64,000 nucleotides of DNA. Origin: Bradyrhizobium commune (lineage in GTDB: Bacteria > Pseudomonadota > Alphaproteobacteria > Rhizobiales > Xanthobacteraceae). A program made the position numbers and the translations under genes. Below the pieces are notes generated by a model that saw only the letters and a program-made list of their open reading frames with translations, ran no database searches and was not told where the DNA came from. Location: NCBI RefSeq assembly GCF_015624505.1, contig NZ_CP061379.1:3782001-3846000 (forward strand), written 5' to 3'. This document shows, piece after piece, positions 8,834-17,433 of this stretch (position 1 is the first letter of the stretch; the number at the start of each line of letters is the position of its first letter).

Positions 8834-10369
8834 CTAGACCGGCCCGGAGCGGTCGCGAAAAGCCTCGACCATCAGGGGGTTTAGCCCGAGCTCGCTGAGC
8901 GCCTCGCGGGCGCGCGCGTTGTCCTGGGCCCGTCCTGCCAGCCGGTGCCCGGAGAGACGGTCGGGCAGCGCGGTCAGAAGCGCGCCCTGGCCGAGCCGGC
9001 GCGCCCATTCCTGGAGGTCGTTGGAGAGGAAGCGGTAGCCGCCGACCGCCATGATGCCCGAGGGTGGGGCGGTGATGCAGATCGCGCCGCTGGCACGGTC
9101 GATCCGCGCGGCATAGCCGGTGTCGACATAGTCGCGCGGTGGTTGCGCCGTCAGTGTCTCGCCGACCGGTTGCGGCGGGGCGTAGGCCGCGATCGGCACC
9201 ATCGGTCCGCGCAGGCCGAGCGTGCCCTTCGGGGTCAGCAGGATGTCGCCGGCAATCGAGGAGCCGGATTGCTCGCGCGGCGCGCCGTGCGGCCCCGGCA
9301 TCACGGTCACCGGCGTGCCGTCCTCGCCGCGGCGGGCGCCGAACAGGCCGGCCTCGCCGAACAGATAGACGTCGGTGAGCGGCGCATGGGGCGCGATCCA
9401 GGCATCGCTGGCCGCCACCTGCTCCGGCGCACGCCAGAGGCCGATGACGTTGCGTAAAGTGGGCATCCGCGCCGTGAGATCGGAATCGCCGAGCCGCAGC
9501 GCGAGCTGCGCCGGCGCGATCAGCACGTCGCATTCATGCTCGTTGATCTGCTGCTCCAGCACTTCGCTCTCGAAGGGATGATGCAGCGCCAGCGTGCCGC
9601 CGCAGAGCAGCCACACCGCGAGCGAGGAGGCGAGGCCCGCAAACGACATCGGCATGAACGCCGCCATCACGGTCGCGCCCTGCTGGATGTCGGCTTCGAG
9701 CGACATCGCGAGCCCGCCGGCGATCAGGCTGAAATGCGGCCTCGGCACCGGGCGAAAGCCCTCCGCCGTGACATCGAAGGAGATCATCGCCGCCTTGCGG
9801 CCGTCCTGGATCACGGCGCGGGTCGTGCCGGGCGGACGAGCCATCACCTCGTCGAGCGAGCCCATGCCTTCGGGCAGGTCGGGCCCGAAACCGAAGACGT
9901 GGCGGATCGAGAAGGCCTCTGCAGCCGCGTGCATCGCGAGATCGGAATAGCTGATGCCGTCGACCTTGCTCATGGTGACGATGGCGCGCGCCGCGGTACG
10001 GTTCAGTGCCGCCGTCAGCTCGGCATGCCGCCAGAGCAGCGGCAGCACAGCGACGACGAGGCCGGCGCGATGGGCGGCGAGTACCGTCAGCACGAACTCG
10101 ACGGTCGCAGGCAGCTGAATCGCGATGACGGAATTGGCCGGCAGCCCTGATTCGACGAAATGCGCCGACAGCGCTTCGATCGCCGTATCGGCTTCGGCAT
10201 AGGTCATCCGCCGCGGCTGGTGCCCGGTCACGCGCGCCTTGTTGATGGGGTCGAGCAGAGCGAGCGCGTGCGGCTGCCGCGTCAGCGTGCGCTGGAACAG
10301 CGTGTCGAGCGTCGGCGATACGGCGGGCTGGTTCACGGCGTCACTTCGATTGGCTGGCTTGAGGCTCAC
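8834..10369 (-). CDS. Adenylate-forming enzyme (AMP-binding superfamily) homologue, active site degenerate
   Basis: A 511-residue protein with the overall ANL (acyl-CoA synthetase) fold: RMTYAEADTAIEALSAHFVE, AVIAIQLP-like core, VLTVLAAHRAGLVVAVLPLLWRHAEL, and a C-terminal VDTGYAARIDRASGAI segment in place of A7/A8. The phosphate-binding loop TSGTTGxPKG is replaced by SFDVTAEGFRPVPRPH, the A5 motif by LFGEAGLFG, and no A10 catalytic Lys segment (PxTxxGKxxR) is apparent. It is therefore probably not a normal CoA ligase. Its start overlaps the end of the upstream solute-binding protein gene by 29 bp, which suggests co-transcription. Confidence 0.75.
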   Translation of the reverse strand: MSLKPANRSDAVNQPAVSPTLDTLFQRTLTRQPHALALLDPINKARVTGHQPRRMTYAEADTAIEALSAHFVESGLPANSVIAIQLPATVEFVLTVLAAHRAGLVVAVLPLLWRHAELTAALNRTAARAIVTMSKVDGISYSDLAMHAAAEAFSIRHVFGFGPDLPEGMGSLDEVMARPPGTTRAVIQDGRKAAMISFDVTAEGFRPVPRPHFSLIAGGLAMSLEADIQQGATVMAAFMPMSFAGLASSLAVWLLCGGTLALHHPFESEVLEQQINEHECDVLIAPAQLALRLGDSDLTARMPTLRNVIGLWRAPEQVAASDAWIAPHAPLTDVYLFGEAGLFGARRGEDGTPVTVMPGPHGAPREQSGSSIAGDILLTPKGTLGLRGPMVPIAAYAPPQPVGETLTAQPPRDYVDTGYAARIDRASGAICITAPPSGIMAVGGYRFLSNDLQEWARRLGQGALLTALPDRLSGHRLAGRAQDNARAREALSELGLNPLMVEAFRDRSGPV

Positions 10370-12185
10370 CCTTCGACCACCAGGTCTCCGGCAGATAGCC
10401 GGACAGCGCAGTGGTCGATGGTCGTTCTATCCGATTCCAGCGCGCGATCCATTGCTCGGATACGTTAAACAGGGGGATTGTGTAGAAGCCCGCGATCAGG
10501 GCCCGGTCGAGCGCCCGCACCGCCGAGACGAAATCCGTATGATCACGGGCCTCGAGCAGGGCTCCGATCATGGCATCGATCGCTGGATCCTTCGCGCCCA
10601 TGTAGTTGCGGGTGCCTGGATTGTCCGCGGCAGCGCTCCCCCAGTAGAAATATTGCTCATTGCCGGGCGAGAGCGACTGGTCCCAGCGGTTCTGGATCAT
10701 GTCGAACTCGTAACTGAGCCGGCGCTGGTCGAATTGCACGGGATCGACCGAGCGCACGCTGGGCTCGATGCCGGCGCGCTTGAGGTCGCGCTGGAAGGCG
10801 AGCGCGACCCGCTCCTGGTCGCGGGTCGTCACCAGCATCTCGAAGGTGAAGGGCGCTTTCGTCGCGCGGTTGCGCAGCACGGTGCCGTCGAGATCGTAAC
10901 CAGCCTCCGACAGCAGCTTTAGCGCCGCGCGCAGCGTGTTGCGGTCGCGCCCCGAGCCGTCGGTGACGGGCAGGCGGTAGCTGCCGTCCATGATGTCGGG
11001 CGGGATCTGCGCGGCAAAGGGTTTTAACAGCTGGCGCTCGCGCGCATCGGCGGGGCGGGCATAGGCCGAGAGGTCCGAGCCTGCGAAATAGCCGGCGACG
11101 CGCGAATAGAGGCCGAAGAAATAGTTGCGGTTGACCAGCTCGAAATCGAACAGCAGCGTCAGCGCCTGACGCACGCGGATGTCGGCGAAGATCGGACGCC
11201 TGGTGTTGAACACCAGAAACTCGGACGGCTGCGGCACGCCGAGCTTGATGGTGTCGCGGGTCAATTCGCCGCTCTTGGCGGCCGGAAAATCGTAGCCATC
11301 GTGCCAGCGCAACGGCTCGTTCTCGACGCGGAAATCATAGAGGCCACGCTTGAAGGCTTCGAACTGGCCATTGGCTTCGCGAAAATAGTCGAGCCTGACC
11401 TCGTCGAAATTGTAGAGCCCGCGATTGAAAGCGAGGTCACGGCCCCAATAGTCGGGATTGCGTGTCAACGTCACGCTGACGCCGGGCTTCACCGCGGTCA
11501 CCCGGTACGGGCCCGAGCCGACCGGGCCTGTCAGTGTCGTCTCCTCGAAGGTCGCAACGTCAACCGCATGCTTCGGCAGGATCGGCATCAGGCCGAGGAT
11601 CAGCGGCAGCTCGCGATCATTGGCGCCTGTGAGGTCGAAGCGGACGGTGAGGGGATCCGTCGCCTCGGCCTTCGCGGCCTTGGCGTAATATTGCCGGAGG
11701 TTCGGGCGGCCGTGGTCGCGCAGCAGCTGCCAGGAGAACAGCACGTCTTCGGCCGCGACCTGCTTGCCGTCGGAGAAGCGGGCGCGCGGATCGATGCGGA
11801 ACGTGACATAGCTTCGCGCGTCGTCGGTCTCGACGGTCTTGGCGAGCAGCCCATAGAGCGTGAACGGCTCGTCCTGGCCGCGCGCCAGCAGGCTCTCGAC
11901 CACGTAGTTGCGGATCGGCTGTACCGCCAATCCCTTCACGATGAACGGATTGAGGCTGTCGAAGGTGCCGAGGATACCCCAGGTCAGCCGGCCACCCTTG
12001 GGCGCGTCCGGATTTGTGTAGGGCATGTGAGTGAAATCGGCCGGCATCGCCGGCTTGCCGTGCATCGCGATCGCATGGGCTTCCTCGGCCCGCGCGCCGG
12101 CTGCCGACAGCGCGATGGCGAGGAGCAAGGCGAGGCTGCAAAAATGGACGCCGGGGCCCTCGAGCAGGCGCAGGAACATGAACAT
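10341..12185 (-). CDS. Extracellular solute-binding protein family 5 (oligopeptide/YejA type)
   Basis: A periplasmic binding protein of about 614 residues for peptide-like substrates. Starting at ATG 12185 or 12179 leaves a short basic start and a hydrophobic signal segment (CSLALLLAIALSAAGARA) with probable cleavage after ARA. Family hallmarks include GGRLTWGILGTFDSLNPF, RFSDGKQVAAEDVLFSWQ, GSGPYRVTAVKPGVSVTLTR-like sequence (visible as GPVGSGPYRV) and NPDYWG. Large size and the MPYTNPDAPKGG segment point to the YejA/MppA group. No permease or ATPase gene is adjacent, so it is an orphan here; its stop lies inside the start of the AMP-binding homologue. An in-frame ATG farther upstream (12266) would extend it without a good signal peptide. 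Confidence 0.9.
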   Translation of the reverse strand: MFMFLRLLEGPGVHFCSLALLLAIALSAAGARAEEAHAIAMHGKPAMPADFTHMPYTNPDAPKGGRLTWGILGTFDSLNPFIVKGLAVQPIRNYVVESLLARGQDEPFTLYGLLAKTVETDDARSYVTFRIDPRARFSDGKQVAAEDVLFSWQLLRDHGRPNLRQYYAKAAKAEATDPLTVRFDLTGANDRELPLILGLMPILPKHAVDVATFEETTLTGPVGSGPYRVTAVKPGVSVTLTRNPDYWGRDLAFNRGLYNFDEVRLDYFREANGQFEAFKRGLYDFRVENEPLRWHDGYDFPAAKSGELTRDTIKLGVPQPSEFLVFNTRRPIFADIRVRQALTLLFDFELVNRNYFFGLYSRVAGYFAGSDLSAYARPADARERQLLKPFAAQIPPDIMDGSYRLPVTDGSGRDRNTLRAALKLLSEAGYDLDGTVLRNRATKAPFTFEMLVTTRDQERVALAFQRDLKRAGIEPSVRSVDPVQFDQRRLSYEFDMIQNRWDQSLSPGNEQYFYWGSAAADNPGTRNYMGAKDPAIDAMIGALLEARDHTDFVSAVRALDRALIAGFYTIPLFNVSEQWIARWNRIERPSTTALSGYLPETWWSKGEPQASQSK

Positions 12186-12445
12186 CTGTACACGCTGATT
12201 CGAGGACCGGCGGGGCCTGAATCCTATCACAGGGATTTCACTGAGCCCCCGCCGGGATGCAGTCAAACACGCTTGTTGGCATTGATCTTTCCGTCGGCCA
12301 CGCTAAGAAGGCACCCAATCGCGCGGGAGCGCCGAGCCCGTCACTTATCTGCCTCAATTGACGGGGAGAGAGCCGCGCCAAGGCGGCTCGGTTCGGCGCT
12401 TCGGAGCGGTTCGGGGCACGTCCCGTTCAGAAAGGGTTTTCCGCA

Positions 12446-13258
12446 ATGAATTTCCGTTACTTGGCCGCGTCCGTCCGGCCGCGCGGGCGACTTCTCGCCC
12501 TGTTGACGGCGACGGCGTTGGCCGTTCCGTTTGCCGCCGAAGCCCAGACCCCCGCGCCGGCTCCGGGCGCGCCCAAGGCGGCGCCGAAGGCGGCTCCGAA
12601 GGCTGCCCCCAAGGCTCCGGCCGCAGCTCCGGCGCCCCAGGCCCAGCAGGCCCCGGCCCAGCAGGGCGCTCCGGCAGCGCAAGGCGGCCAGCCGGCCGAT
12701 CAGCAGATCCAGCTGATCTACGCGCCCTGGACCAAGTTCTGCCTCAAGGGCCAGGACGCCAATGCCAAGCAGGTCTGCTTCACCGGCAAGGACGGTCGCA
12801 TCGAATCGGGCCAGCCGGTCATCGCGGCCGTGATCATCGAGCCGGAAGGCGAGCCCAAGAAGATCCTGCGCGTAACGCTGCCGCTCGGCATGCAGCTCGT
12901 GCACGGCACCCGCATCATCGTCGACAACAATGCGCCGTTGCAGAGCCCGTACGTGATTTGCTTCCAGAACGGCTGTATGTCCGACTACGAGGCGACGCCC
13001 GAACTCATCGCCAACATGAAGAAGGGTCAGAACCTCGTGGTGCAGGCGATCAACGCCAATGGTGCGCCGCTGACCCTGCCGTTGCCGCTCGCCAGCGAAT
13101 TCCAGAAGGCCTATGACGGTCCGCCGACCGATCCGAAGGTGTTCGAGGAAACCCAGAAGAAGCTCCAGGAAGAGCTTCAGAAGAAGGCGGACGAGCAGCG
13201 CAAGAAGCTCGAGCAGCAGGGTGGCGCGCCTGGCGCAGCTCCGACTGGTTCGAAGTAA
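12446..13258 (+). CDS. Invasion-associated locus B (IalB) family secreted protein
   Basis: A 270-residue protein with an N-terminal signal peptide (hydrophobic LLALLTATALAVPFAAEAQ), then a low-complexity linker rich in Ala, Pro and Lys with tandem KAAP units (about residues 40-85). The IalB core follows: WTKFCLKG, KQVCFTGKDGR, LPLGMQLVHGTRI, CFQNGCMSDYEA. Paired cysteines in C...C and CFQNGC are as expected. The C-terminus (EETQKKLQEELQKKADEQRK) is a charged coiled coil. In Bartonella IalB is linked to erythrocyte invasion; in Rhizobiales its role is uncertain and probably relates to the envelope. Its monocistronic unit ends at a strong terminator. Confidence 0.88.
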   Translation: MNFRYLAASVRPRGRLLALLTATALAVPFAAEAQTPAPAPGAPKAAPKAAPKAAPKAPAAAPAPQAQQAPAQQGAPAAQGGQPADQQIQLIYAPWTKFCLKGQDANAKQVCFTGKDGRIESGQPVIAAVIIEPEGEPKKILRVTLPLGMQLVHGTRIIVDNNAPLQSPYVICFQNGCMSDYEATPELIANMKKGQNLVVQAINANGAPLTLPLPLASEFQKAYDGPPTDPKVFEETQKKLQEELQKKADEQRKKLEQQGGAPGAAPTGSK

Positions 13259-13281
13259 GCGGTCTCACATCCCGGACAATG

Positions 13282-13311
13282 AAAAAGGCGCTCGGTTCGA
13301 GCGCCTTTTTT
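13282..13311 (+). terminator. Rho-independent terminator after the IalB gene
   Basis: A perfect stem GGCGCTCG (13287-13294) / CGAGCGCC (13298-13305) with loop GTT is preceded by AAAAA and followed by six T, so it can act in both directions, serving the converging IalB and hspQ genes. Confidence 0.9.
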
Positions 13312-13385
13312 GTTGGGCGATCTGTTTACCTCTCCCCGGCGGAGAGAGCTGAACGCTGCGGCGATCGCAAGAGTCTCGTCGCGAC

Positions 13386-13718
13386 TTAGTTCAGCGACGG
13401 ATTGCGCGGGCGGTAGCCGCCATCCTTGTTCTTGATGAAGATCTCGGCCACCTGCGAATGCCGGATCGGCTCGCCCGACTCGTCAGGCAACAGGTTCTGC
13501 TCGGAGACGTAAGCGACGTACTCGGACTCCGCGTTCTCCGCGAGCAGGTGATAGAACGGCTGGTCCTTGTGCGGCCGCACCTCCTCGGGGATCGACAGCC
13601 ACCACTCCTCGGTGTTGTTGAATTCCGGATCGATGTCGAAAATCACCCCCCGGAACGAGAAGATCCGGTGGCGAACGACCTGTCCGATCTGGAATTTGGC
13701 GGTCCGCGCTTTAATCAT
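13386..13718 (-). CDS. hspQ: Heat shock protein HspQ (YccV/hemimethylated-DNA-binding family)
   Basis: A protein of 110 residues from the ATG at 13716-13718 (MIKARTAKFQIGQVVRHR). The family core is clear: FSFRGVIFDIDPEF, WWLSIPEEVRP, DQPFYHLLAENAESEYVAYVSEQNL. HspQ is a small factor that in enterics acts as a specificity-enhancing adaptor for Lon protease and binds hemimethylated DNA. The longer reading frame (to 13763) starts with a sequence not typical of the family, so the internal ATG is preferred. It converges on the IalB gene across a bidirectional terminator. Confidence 0.92.
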   Translation of the reverse strand: MIKARTAKFQIGQVVRHRIFSFRGVIFDIDPEFNNTEEWWLSIPEEVRPHKDQPFYHLLAENAESEYVAYVSEQNLLPDESGEPIRHSQVAEIFIKNKDGGYRPRNPSLN

Positions 13719-13824
13719 CCCCCGTCGATAGACCAGGATTGTGGCCGATGCTAGTGCCGACATTTGGAATTAACGTGCGCGTTAGGGGCAGATAGCCCCC
13801 AAGCCTTCAGAAAATACTTGATCA

Positions 13825-14778
13825 ATGGTCGATATCCTCAATCTGGCATTACCTTATTTCGGCTTGATATTCGTCGGTTTCGCCTGCGGCAAGGCCAAGT
13901 CGCTGCCGGAATCGGGCCTCGCCTGGATGAACTTCTTCCTGCTCTACGTGTCGTTGCCGGCGTTGCTGTTCGCAATCATGTCGAAGACGCCGTTCTCGGA
14001 GCTGAACAACCCGCCGTTCCTGGTCGCCACCACGCTGTCGACGATTGCGGCGTTCACCATCGCGCTCGTCGTCGGCAAGCTTCTCGGCAAGCTGACGCTG
14101 CGCGAGGCGACGCTTGCGGGCCTCTCCGGCGGCTACGACAATATCGGCTACATGGGACCGGGGCTTGCGCTCGCGGTGCTCGGGCCTAAGGCGGCGGCGC
14201 CGACCGCGCTGATCTTCTGCTGCGACAGCATCTTCCTGTTCTCGATCGTGCCGCTTCTGATCGAGCTCTCGGACCGCGATCATCCCTCGCTCGTGCACGC
14301 CTTCGGCGTCGTGGCGAAGCAGATCGTGCTCAACCCGCTGATCATGTCGGCCTGCTTTGGCGCGGCTGTCGCGGCACTGCATATCGAACTGCCGGTCGCG
14401 CTCGACCGCACCATCACCTTCCTTCAGAACGCAGCCGCGCCGACCGCGCTGTTCGTGCTCGGCGTGACAGTGGCGCTGCGGCCGTTTGATCGCGTGCCAT
14501 GGGAGGTGCCGGGTGTGATCGCGGTCAAGCTCCTGATCCATCCGCTTGCCTCGTTCGCGCTGATGCTGGCGTTCGGCCCGTTCGCGCAGCCCTGGGCCGC
14601 GACCGCCGTGCTGATGGCCTCGCTGCCGCCGGCGCTGAACGTGTTCGTCATCGCCCGGCAGAACGATGCCTGGATCGAGCCTGCCTCCGTTGCCGTGCTG
14701 CTCGGGACGTTTGCGTCGGTGGTCACGCTGACCAGCGTGATGTGGTTGCTCCAGGCCGGTCGGCTGGTGTTTCCGTGA
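13825..14778 (+). CDS. AEC-family (auxin efflux carrier) transporter
   Basis: A 317-residue inner membrane protein with about ten hydrophobic segments in two five-helix halves: LALPYFGLIFVGFACGK, FFLLYVSLPALLFAIMSK, and near the C-terminus MASLPPALNVFVIARQ, the recurring PPA-N-F motif of the AEC family. Bacterial members export or import organic acids such as malate and malonate; substrate cannot be told from sequence. It is the only gene in its unit and converges on the GntR regulator with just 21 bp between stops. Confidence 0.9.
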   Translation: MVDILNLALPYFGLIFVGFACGKAKSLPESGLAWMNFFLLYVSLPALLFAIMSKTPFSELNNPPFLVATTLSTIAAFTIALVVGKLLGKLTLREATLAGLSGGYDNIGYMGPGLALAVLGPKAAAPTALIFCCDSIFLFSIVPLLIELSDRDHPSLVHAFGVVAKQIVLNPLIMSACFGAAVAALHIELPVALDRTITFLQNAAAPTALFVLGVTVALRPFDRVPWEVPGVIAVKLLIHPLASFALMLAFGPFAQPWAATAVLMASLPPALNVFVIARQNDAWIEPASVAVLLGTFASVVTLTSVMWLLQAGRLVFP

Positions 14779-14799
14779 CGGAGGCGGCTCGTTCTTGCG

Positions 14800-15690
14800 T
14801 CATGGTGCTGCGGCCCGTGCGGCGAGAAAGGCCTGATTCAGGTGTGCACGCATGCGGGTCGATGCCAGCTGAGCGTTGCCCTCGGCAATGGCCTCGATGA
14901 TCGCAAGGTGCTCGCGGCACCATTCGCGGACGCGCCGGCTGTCGAAATAGCTGCCGAACTCGAGCAGGCGCCGCAACCGGTTCTGGTACTGGATGGCCTG
15001 CGCAAAAAAGGCGTTGCCGCAGAACTCGGCGCACATCTCGTGGAATGCGGCATCGGTTTCGAACAATTGCGTGCTGGAGATCGCGGCGATGTCGGGATGC
15101 GAGGCGAGATACAAATGTTGCAGCCGCATCCGTTCGATCGCGGCGAGGTCCGGCTTGAACGTCGGCAGCAGAAGGCCTGAGGGCTCGAGCGTCAGTCGAA
15201 ATTCGTAACTGGCGCGAAGCGAGACGAGGGAGTCGAGCGTCGGCAGGAAGCTCCAGCCATGCCCCTGCTTGCGCGCGATCAGGCCGTCTTCGGCGAGCCG
15301 CGCAAGGGTGCGCGCCAGCGCCGTGCGGTCGACATCGTAGCGCCGCGCGACCTCGCTCTGTGTAATGGAGTTCGGAATGCGATGCGCGAGGCGATCGCGG
15401 ACGAGCCTCGTGTAAAGCTCCTCGTCGATCGTCGAGGGGACTTCGATCTCGATCCGGTGCAGGGATTCGAACGGCTTTCGCAGGAAGAACCCATGGTTCT
15501 TCCGCGTCTCCACGATACCGCGGTCGGCCAGCAGATCGAGCGCGGACCTGATCGGCGTCCGCGAGACACCGATCAGGTCCGCAAGCTGCTGCTCGCGCAG
15601 ATGATGGCCGGGCTCGAGCCTGGCGTTCCGGATGACATCGAGAATCTGATTGGCGAGGCGAAAGCGACTTTGTTGCGTTGACCGCGCCAT
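14800..15690 (-). CDS. GntR-family regulator with two winged-helix domains and FCD domain
   Basis: A protein of 296 residues from ATG 15690 (MARSTQQSRFRLANQILDVI). The first wHTH is a standard GntR domain (REQQLADLIGVSRTPIRSAL). A second helix-turn-helix follows around residues 110-150 (ITQSEVARRYDVDRTALART, then GLIARKQGHGWSFLP), and the C-terminal part resembles an FCD effector domain (LFETDAAFHEMCAEFCGN, with a metal-type His). The usual FadR/VanR-type GntR protein has one wHTH and about 230 residues. It is divergent from the amino-acid ABC/M20/MLE/M24 operon and probably controls it through the palindromes at 15724-15743 and 15836-15855. Starting at 15783 would add residues unlike the family. 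Confidence 0.88.
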   Translation of the reverse strand: MARSTQQSRFRLANQILDVIRNARLEPGHHLREQQLADLIGVSRTPIRSALDLLADRGIVETRKNHGFFLRKPFESLHRIEIEVPSTIDEELYTRLVRDRLAHRIPNSITQSEVARRYDVDRTALARTLARLAEDGLIARKQGHGWSFLPTLDSLVSLRASYEFRLTLEPSGLLLPTFKPDLAAIERMRLQHLYLASHPDIAAISSTQLFETDAAFHEMCAEFCGNAFFAQAIQYQNRLRRLLEFGSYFDSRRVREWCREHLAIIEAIAEGNAQLASTRMRAHLNQAFLAARAAAP

Positions 15691-15723
15691 GAAAGGGGCT
15701 CTCGGATCCGTCCTGAAGTACAA

Positions 15724-15743
15724 ATTGTAGTTGCGGATACAAT
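15724..15743. promoter_or_regulatory. Putative GntR operator 1 (autoregulatory side)
   Basis: A dyad ATTGTA-N8-TACAAT lies 34 bp upstream of the GntR start codon. It has the same arm sequence and total length as the palindrome on the operon side (15836-15855). FCD-type GntR proteins typically bind short dyads with such TTGTA/TACAA arms. Confidence 0.6.
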
Positions 15744-15814
15744 AGCCGCAGGCCGCGATCCGCGCCAAAGCGCCATTGACCAAGCGTTGGTCAGCGAATG
15801 CCCGCTGAACAGGC

Positions 15815-15845
15815 TTGACGTCAAAGGCGGCAAAGATTGTATAAT
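15815..15845 (+). promoter_or_regulatory. Putative sigma-70-type promoter of the amino-acid ABC operon
   Basis: TTGACG at 15815-15820 and TATAAT at 15840-15845 are separated by 19 bp, slightly longer than ideal. It lies 37 bp upstream of the start codon of the binding protein gene. The -10 element is inside the second palindrome. Confidence 0.5.
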
Positions 15846-15855
15846 AACCAACAAT
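15836..15855. promoter_or_regulatory. Putative GntR operator 2 overlapping the operon -10 box
   Basis: ATTGT-N10-ACAAT spans 20 bp, the same geometry as operator 1 (15724-15743), centre to centre 112 bp away. It covers the TATAAT box, which fits repression of the operon in the absence of an inducer. Confidence 0.55.
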
Positions 15856-15881
15856 AGAACAATCAAGTCAGGAGCTGACCG

Positions 15882-16691
15882 ATGTCTCGTTTGCGCCTTG
15901 TCTGCGGAGTCCTGTCGCTTGTTCTGTCCGGGCCGGTGCTGGCCGCGGATCTGTCCTCGGTCTCGCTGATCGAGAAGGGCGCGCTAACCTACGGCGTTGC
16001 CGGCACCTTTTCGCCGTTTGAATTTCAGAAGGACGGCAAGCTGTCCGGCTTCGACATCGACATGATCGGTCTTTTGACCAAGAAGCTCGGTGTCGAGGCC
16101 AAGCCGATGAACATGGAGTTCAAGGGGCTGATCGTCGCGCTGCAAGGCGGTCGCCTCGATCTCATCAACTCCGCCATGTACATCAACGAGCAGCGCGCCG
16201 GCCAGGTCGACTTCGTTCCCTATCTGAAGATCGGCACGCTCGTGGTGGTGCAGGCCAGCAATCCCGCCAAGATTACCGGTCGCGACGAGTCCCTCTGCGG
16301 CAAGACCATCGCTGTGACGCTCGGCGGCATCCAGGAGAGCTACGCGCGCCAGGACGACCAGCGCTGTCGCGACAAGGGGCTTGCCGCCGTCAACGTGATG
16401 ACGCTCCCCACGGCGCAGGATTCGGCGCTGACGCTGCGGCAAGGACGGGCGGATGTTGTGTTCAATTCGACGCCGGGCGTGGTTGAGCTGATGGACAAGG
16501 TGCCGGGCGTCTACGCCGTAGCCGGCTCGGAGTTCGAGGCCAATACGCAGATTGGCATCGCGGTGCGCAAGGGCGATACTGCCATGAAGTCGGCGGTCGA
16601 AGCCGCGCTCAAGGAGATCGTCGCCGACGGCTCCTACAAGAAGCTGATCGAAACCTGGAAATTTCCCGCCTCGGTGTCGCTGTTCGACTAA
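15882..16691 (+). CDS. Amino-acid-type ABC transporter substrate-binding protein (family 3)
   Basis: A 269-residue periplasmic protein with signal peptide (LRLVCGVLSLVLSGPVLAAD, cleavage after VLA). Family-3 hallmarks are GALTYGVAGTFSPFEFQ, GKLSGFDIDMIGLLTKKLG, the strand GLIVALQGGRLDLINSAMYI and TLRQGRADVVFNSTPG. It would capture a polar amino acid or derivative and hand it to the permease 12 bp downstream. It is the first gene of a six-gene unit ending in three hydrolase/racemase-type enzymes, so its ligand is likely an amino-acid derivative that those enzymes process. Confidence 0.93.
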   Translation: MSRLRLVCGVLSLVLSGPVLAADLSSVSLIEKGALTYGVAGTFSPFEFQKDGKLSGFDIDMIGLLTKKLGVEAKPMNMEFKGLIVALQGGRLDLINSAMYINEQRAGQVDFVPYLKIGTLVVVQASNPAKITGRDESLCGKTIAVTLGGIQESYARQDDQRCRDKGLAAVNVMTLPTAQDSALTLRQGRADVVFNSTPGVVELMDKVPGVYAVAGSEFEANTQIGIAVRKGDTAMKSAVEAALKEIVADGSYKKLIETWKFPASVSLFD

Positions 16692-16703
16692 AGGAACCGG
16701 CCG

Positions 16704-17429
16704 ATGTCCATCGAGCTTGTCCTGAAATATCTGACCTCGCCGAACTTCCTGCGCGGCGCGGAGATGACGCTGCTGCTCACGCTCGCCTCGCTGGTCTTCG
16801 GCGTTCTGATCGGTCTCGTGCTCGCGCTGATCCAGGAGAGCCAGACGCGGATCGGCACCGTTGTGACGGTCGCCTACCTCTGGCTGTTCCGTGGTACGCC
16901 CGTGCTGTTCCAGATCATCTTCATCTACAACGTGCTGCCGTCGTTCGGCATTAAGCTTTCGGCGTTCATATCCGCGGTGCTGGCGCTCTCGCTGAACGAG
17001 GGCGCCTATATGGCGGAAATCCTGCGCTCGGGCCTTCAGGCCGTGAAGAAGGGGCAGCGCACCGCCGGTCTCGCGCTCGGCATGACCCGAACCGAGGTGA
17101 TGCGCCACGTCGTGATTCCCCAGGCCGCGCGGATCGTGCTGCCGCCGATCGGCAACCAGATGATCGGCATGCTGAAGCTCAGCGCGCTCGTCTCTGTGAT
17201 CGCCGTGGAGGAGCTGCTGCTGGTCGCGAACCAGACGGCGAGCGCCGACTTCCGCTACTTCGAGGCGCTGACCGCGGCCGGCATCTACTATCTCGCGATG
17301 ACCACGGTCTTCATGGGTCTCCAGATCCTCATGGAAATCGCTCTCGATCCCAAGAAGCGGCGGGGCATGCGCCGGCTTTCGTTGACCGAGCGGATGCTCG
17401 GCACATCGAAGATTCTGGCGGTGCGGTAG
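16704..17429 (+). CDS. Amino-acid ABC transporter permease
   Basis: A 241-residue HisM/GlnP-type permease with about five membrane spans. The family signature includes WLFRGTPVLFQIIFIYNVLP, LALSLNEGAYMAEILRSGLQ and the EAA loop QRTAGLALGMTRTEVMRHVVIPQAARIVLPPIGNQ. Only one permease gene is in the operon, so the transporter is probably built on a homodimer. It lies 12 bp after the binding protein and 4 bp before the ATPase. Confidence 0.95.
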   Translation: MSIELVLKYLTSPNFLRGAEMTLLLTLASLVFGVLIGLVLALIQESQTRIGTVVTVAYLWLFRGTPVLFQIIFIYNVLPSFGIKLSAFISAVLALSLNEGAYMAEILRSGLQAVKKGQRTAGLALGMTRTEVMRHVVIPQAARIVLPPIGNQMIGMLKLSALVSVIAVEELLLVANQTASADFRYFEALTAAGIYYLAMTTVFMGLQILMEIALDPKKRRGMRRLSLTERMLGTSKILAVR

Positions 17430-17433
17430 CGGC

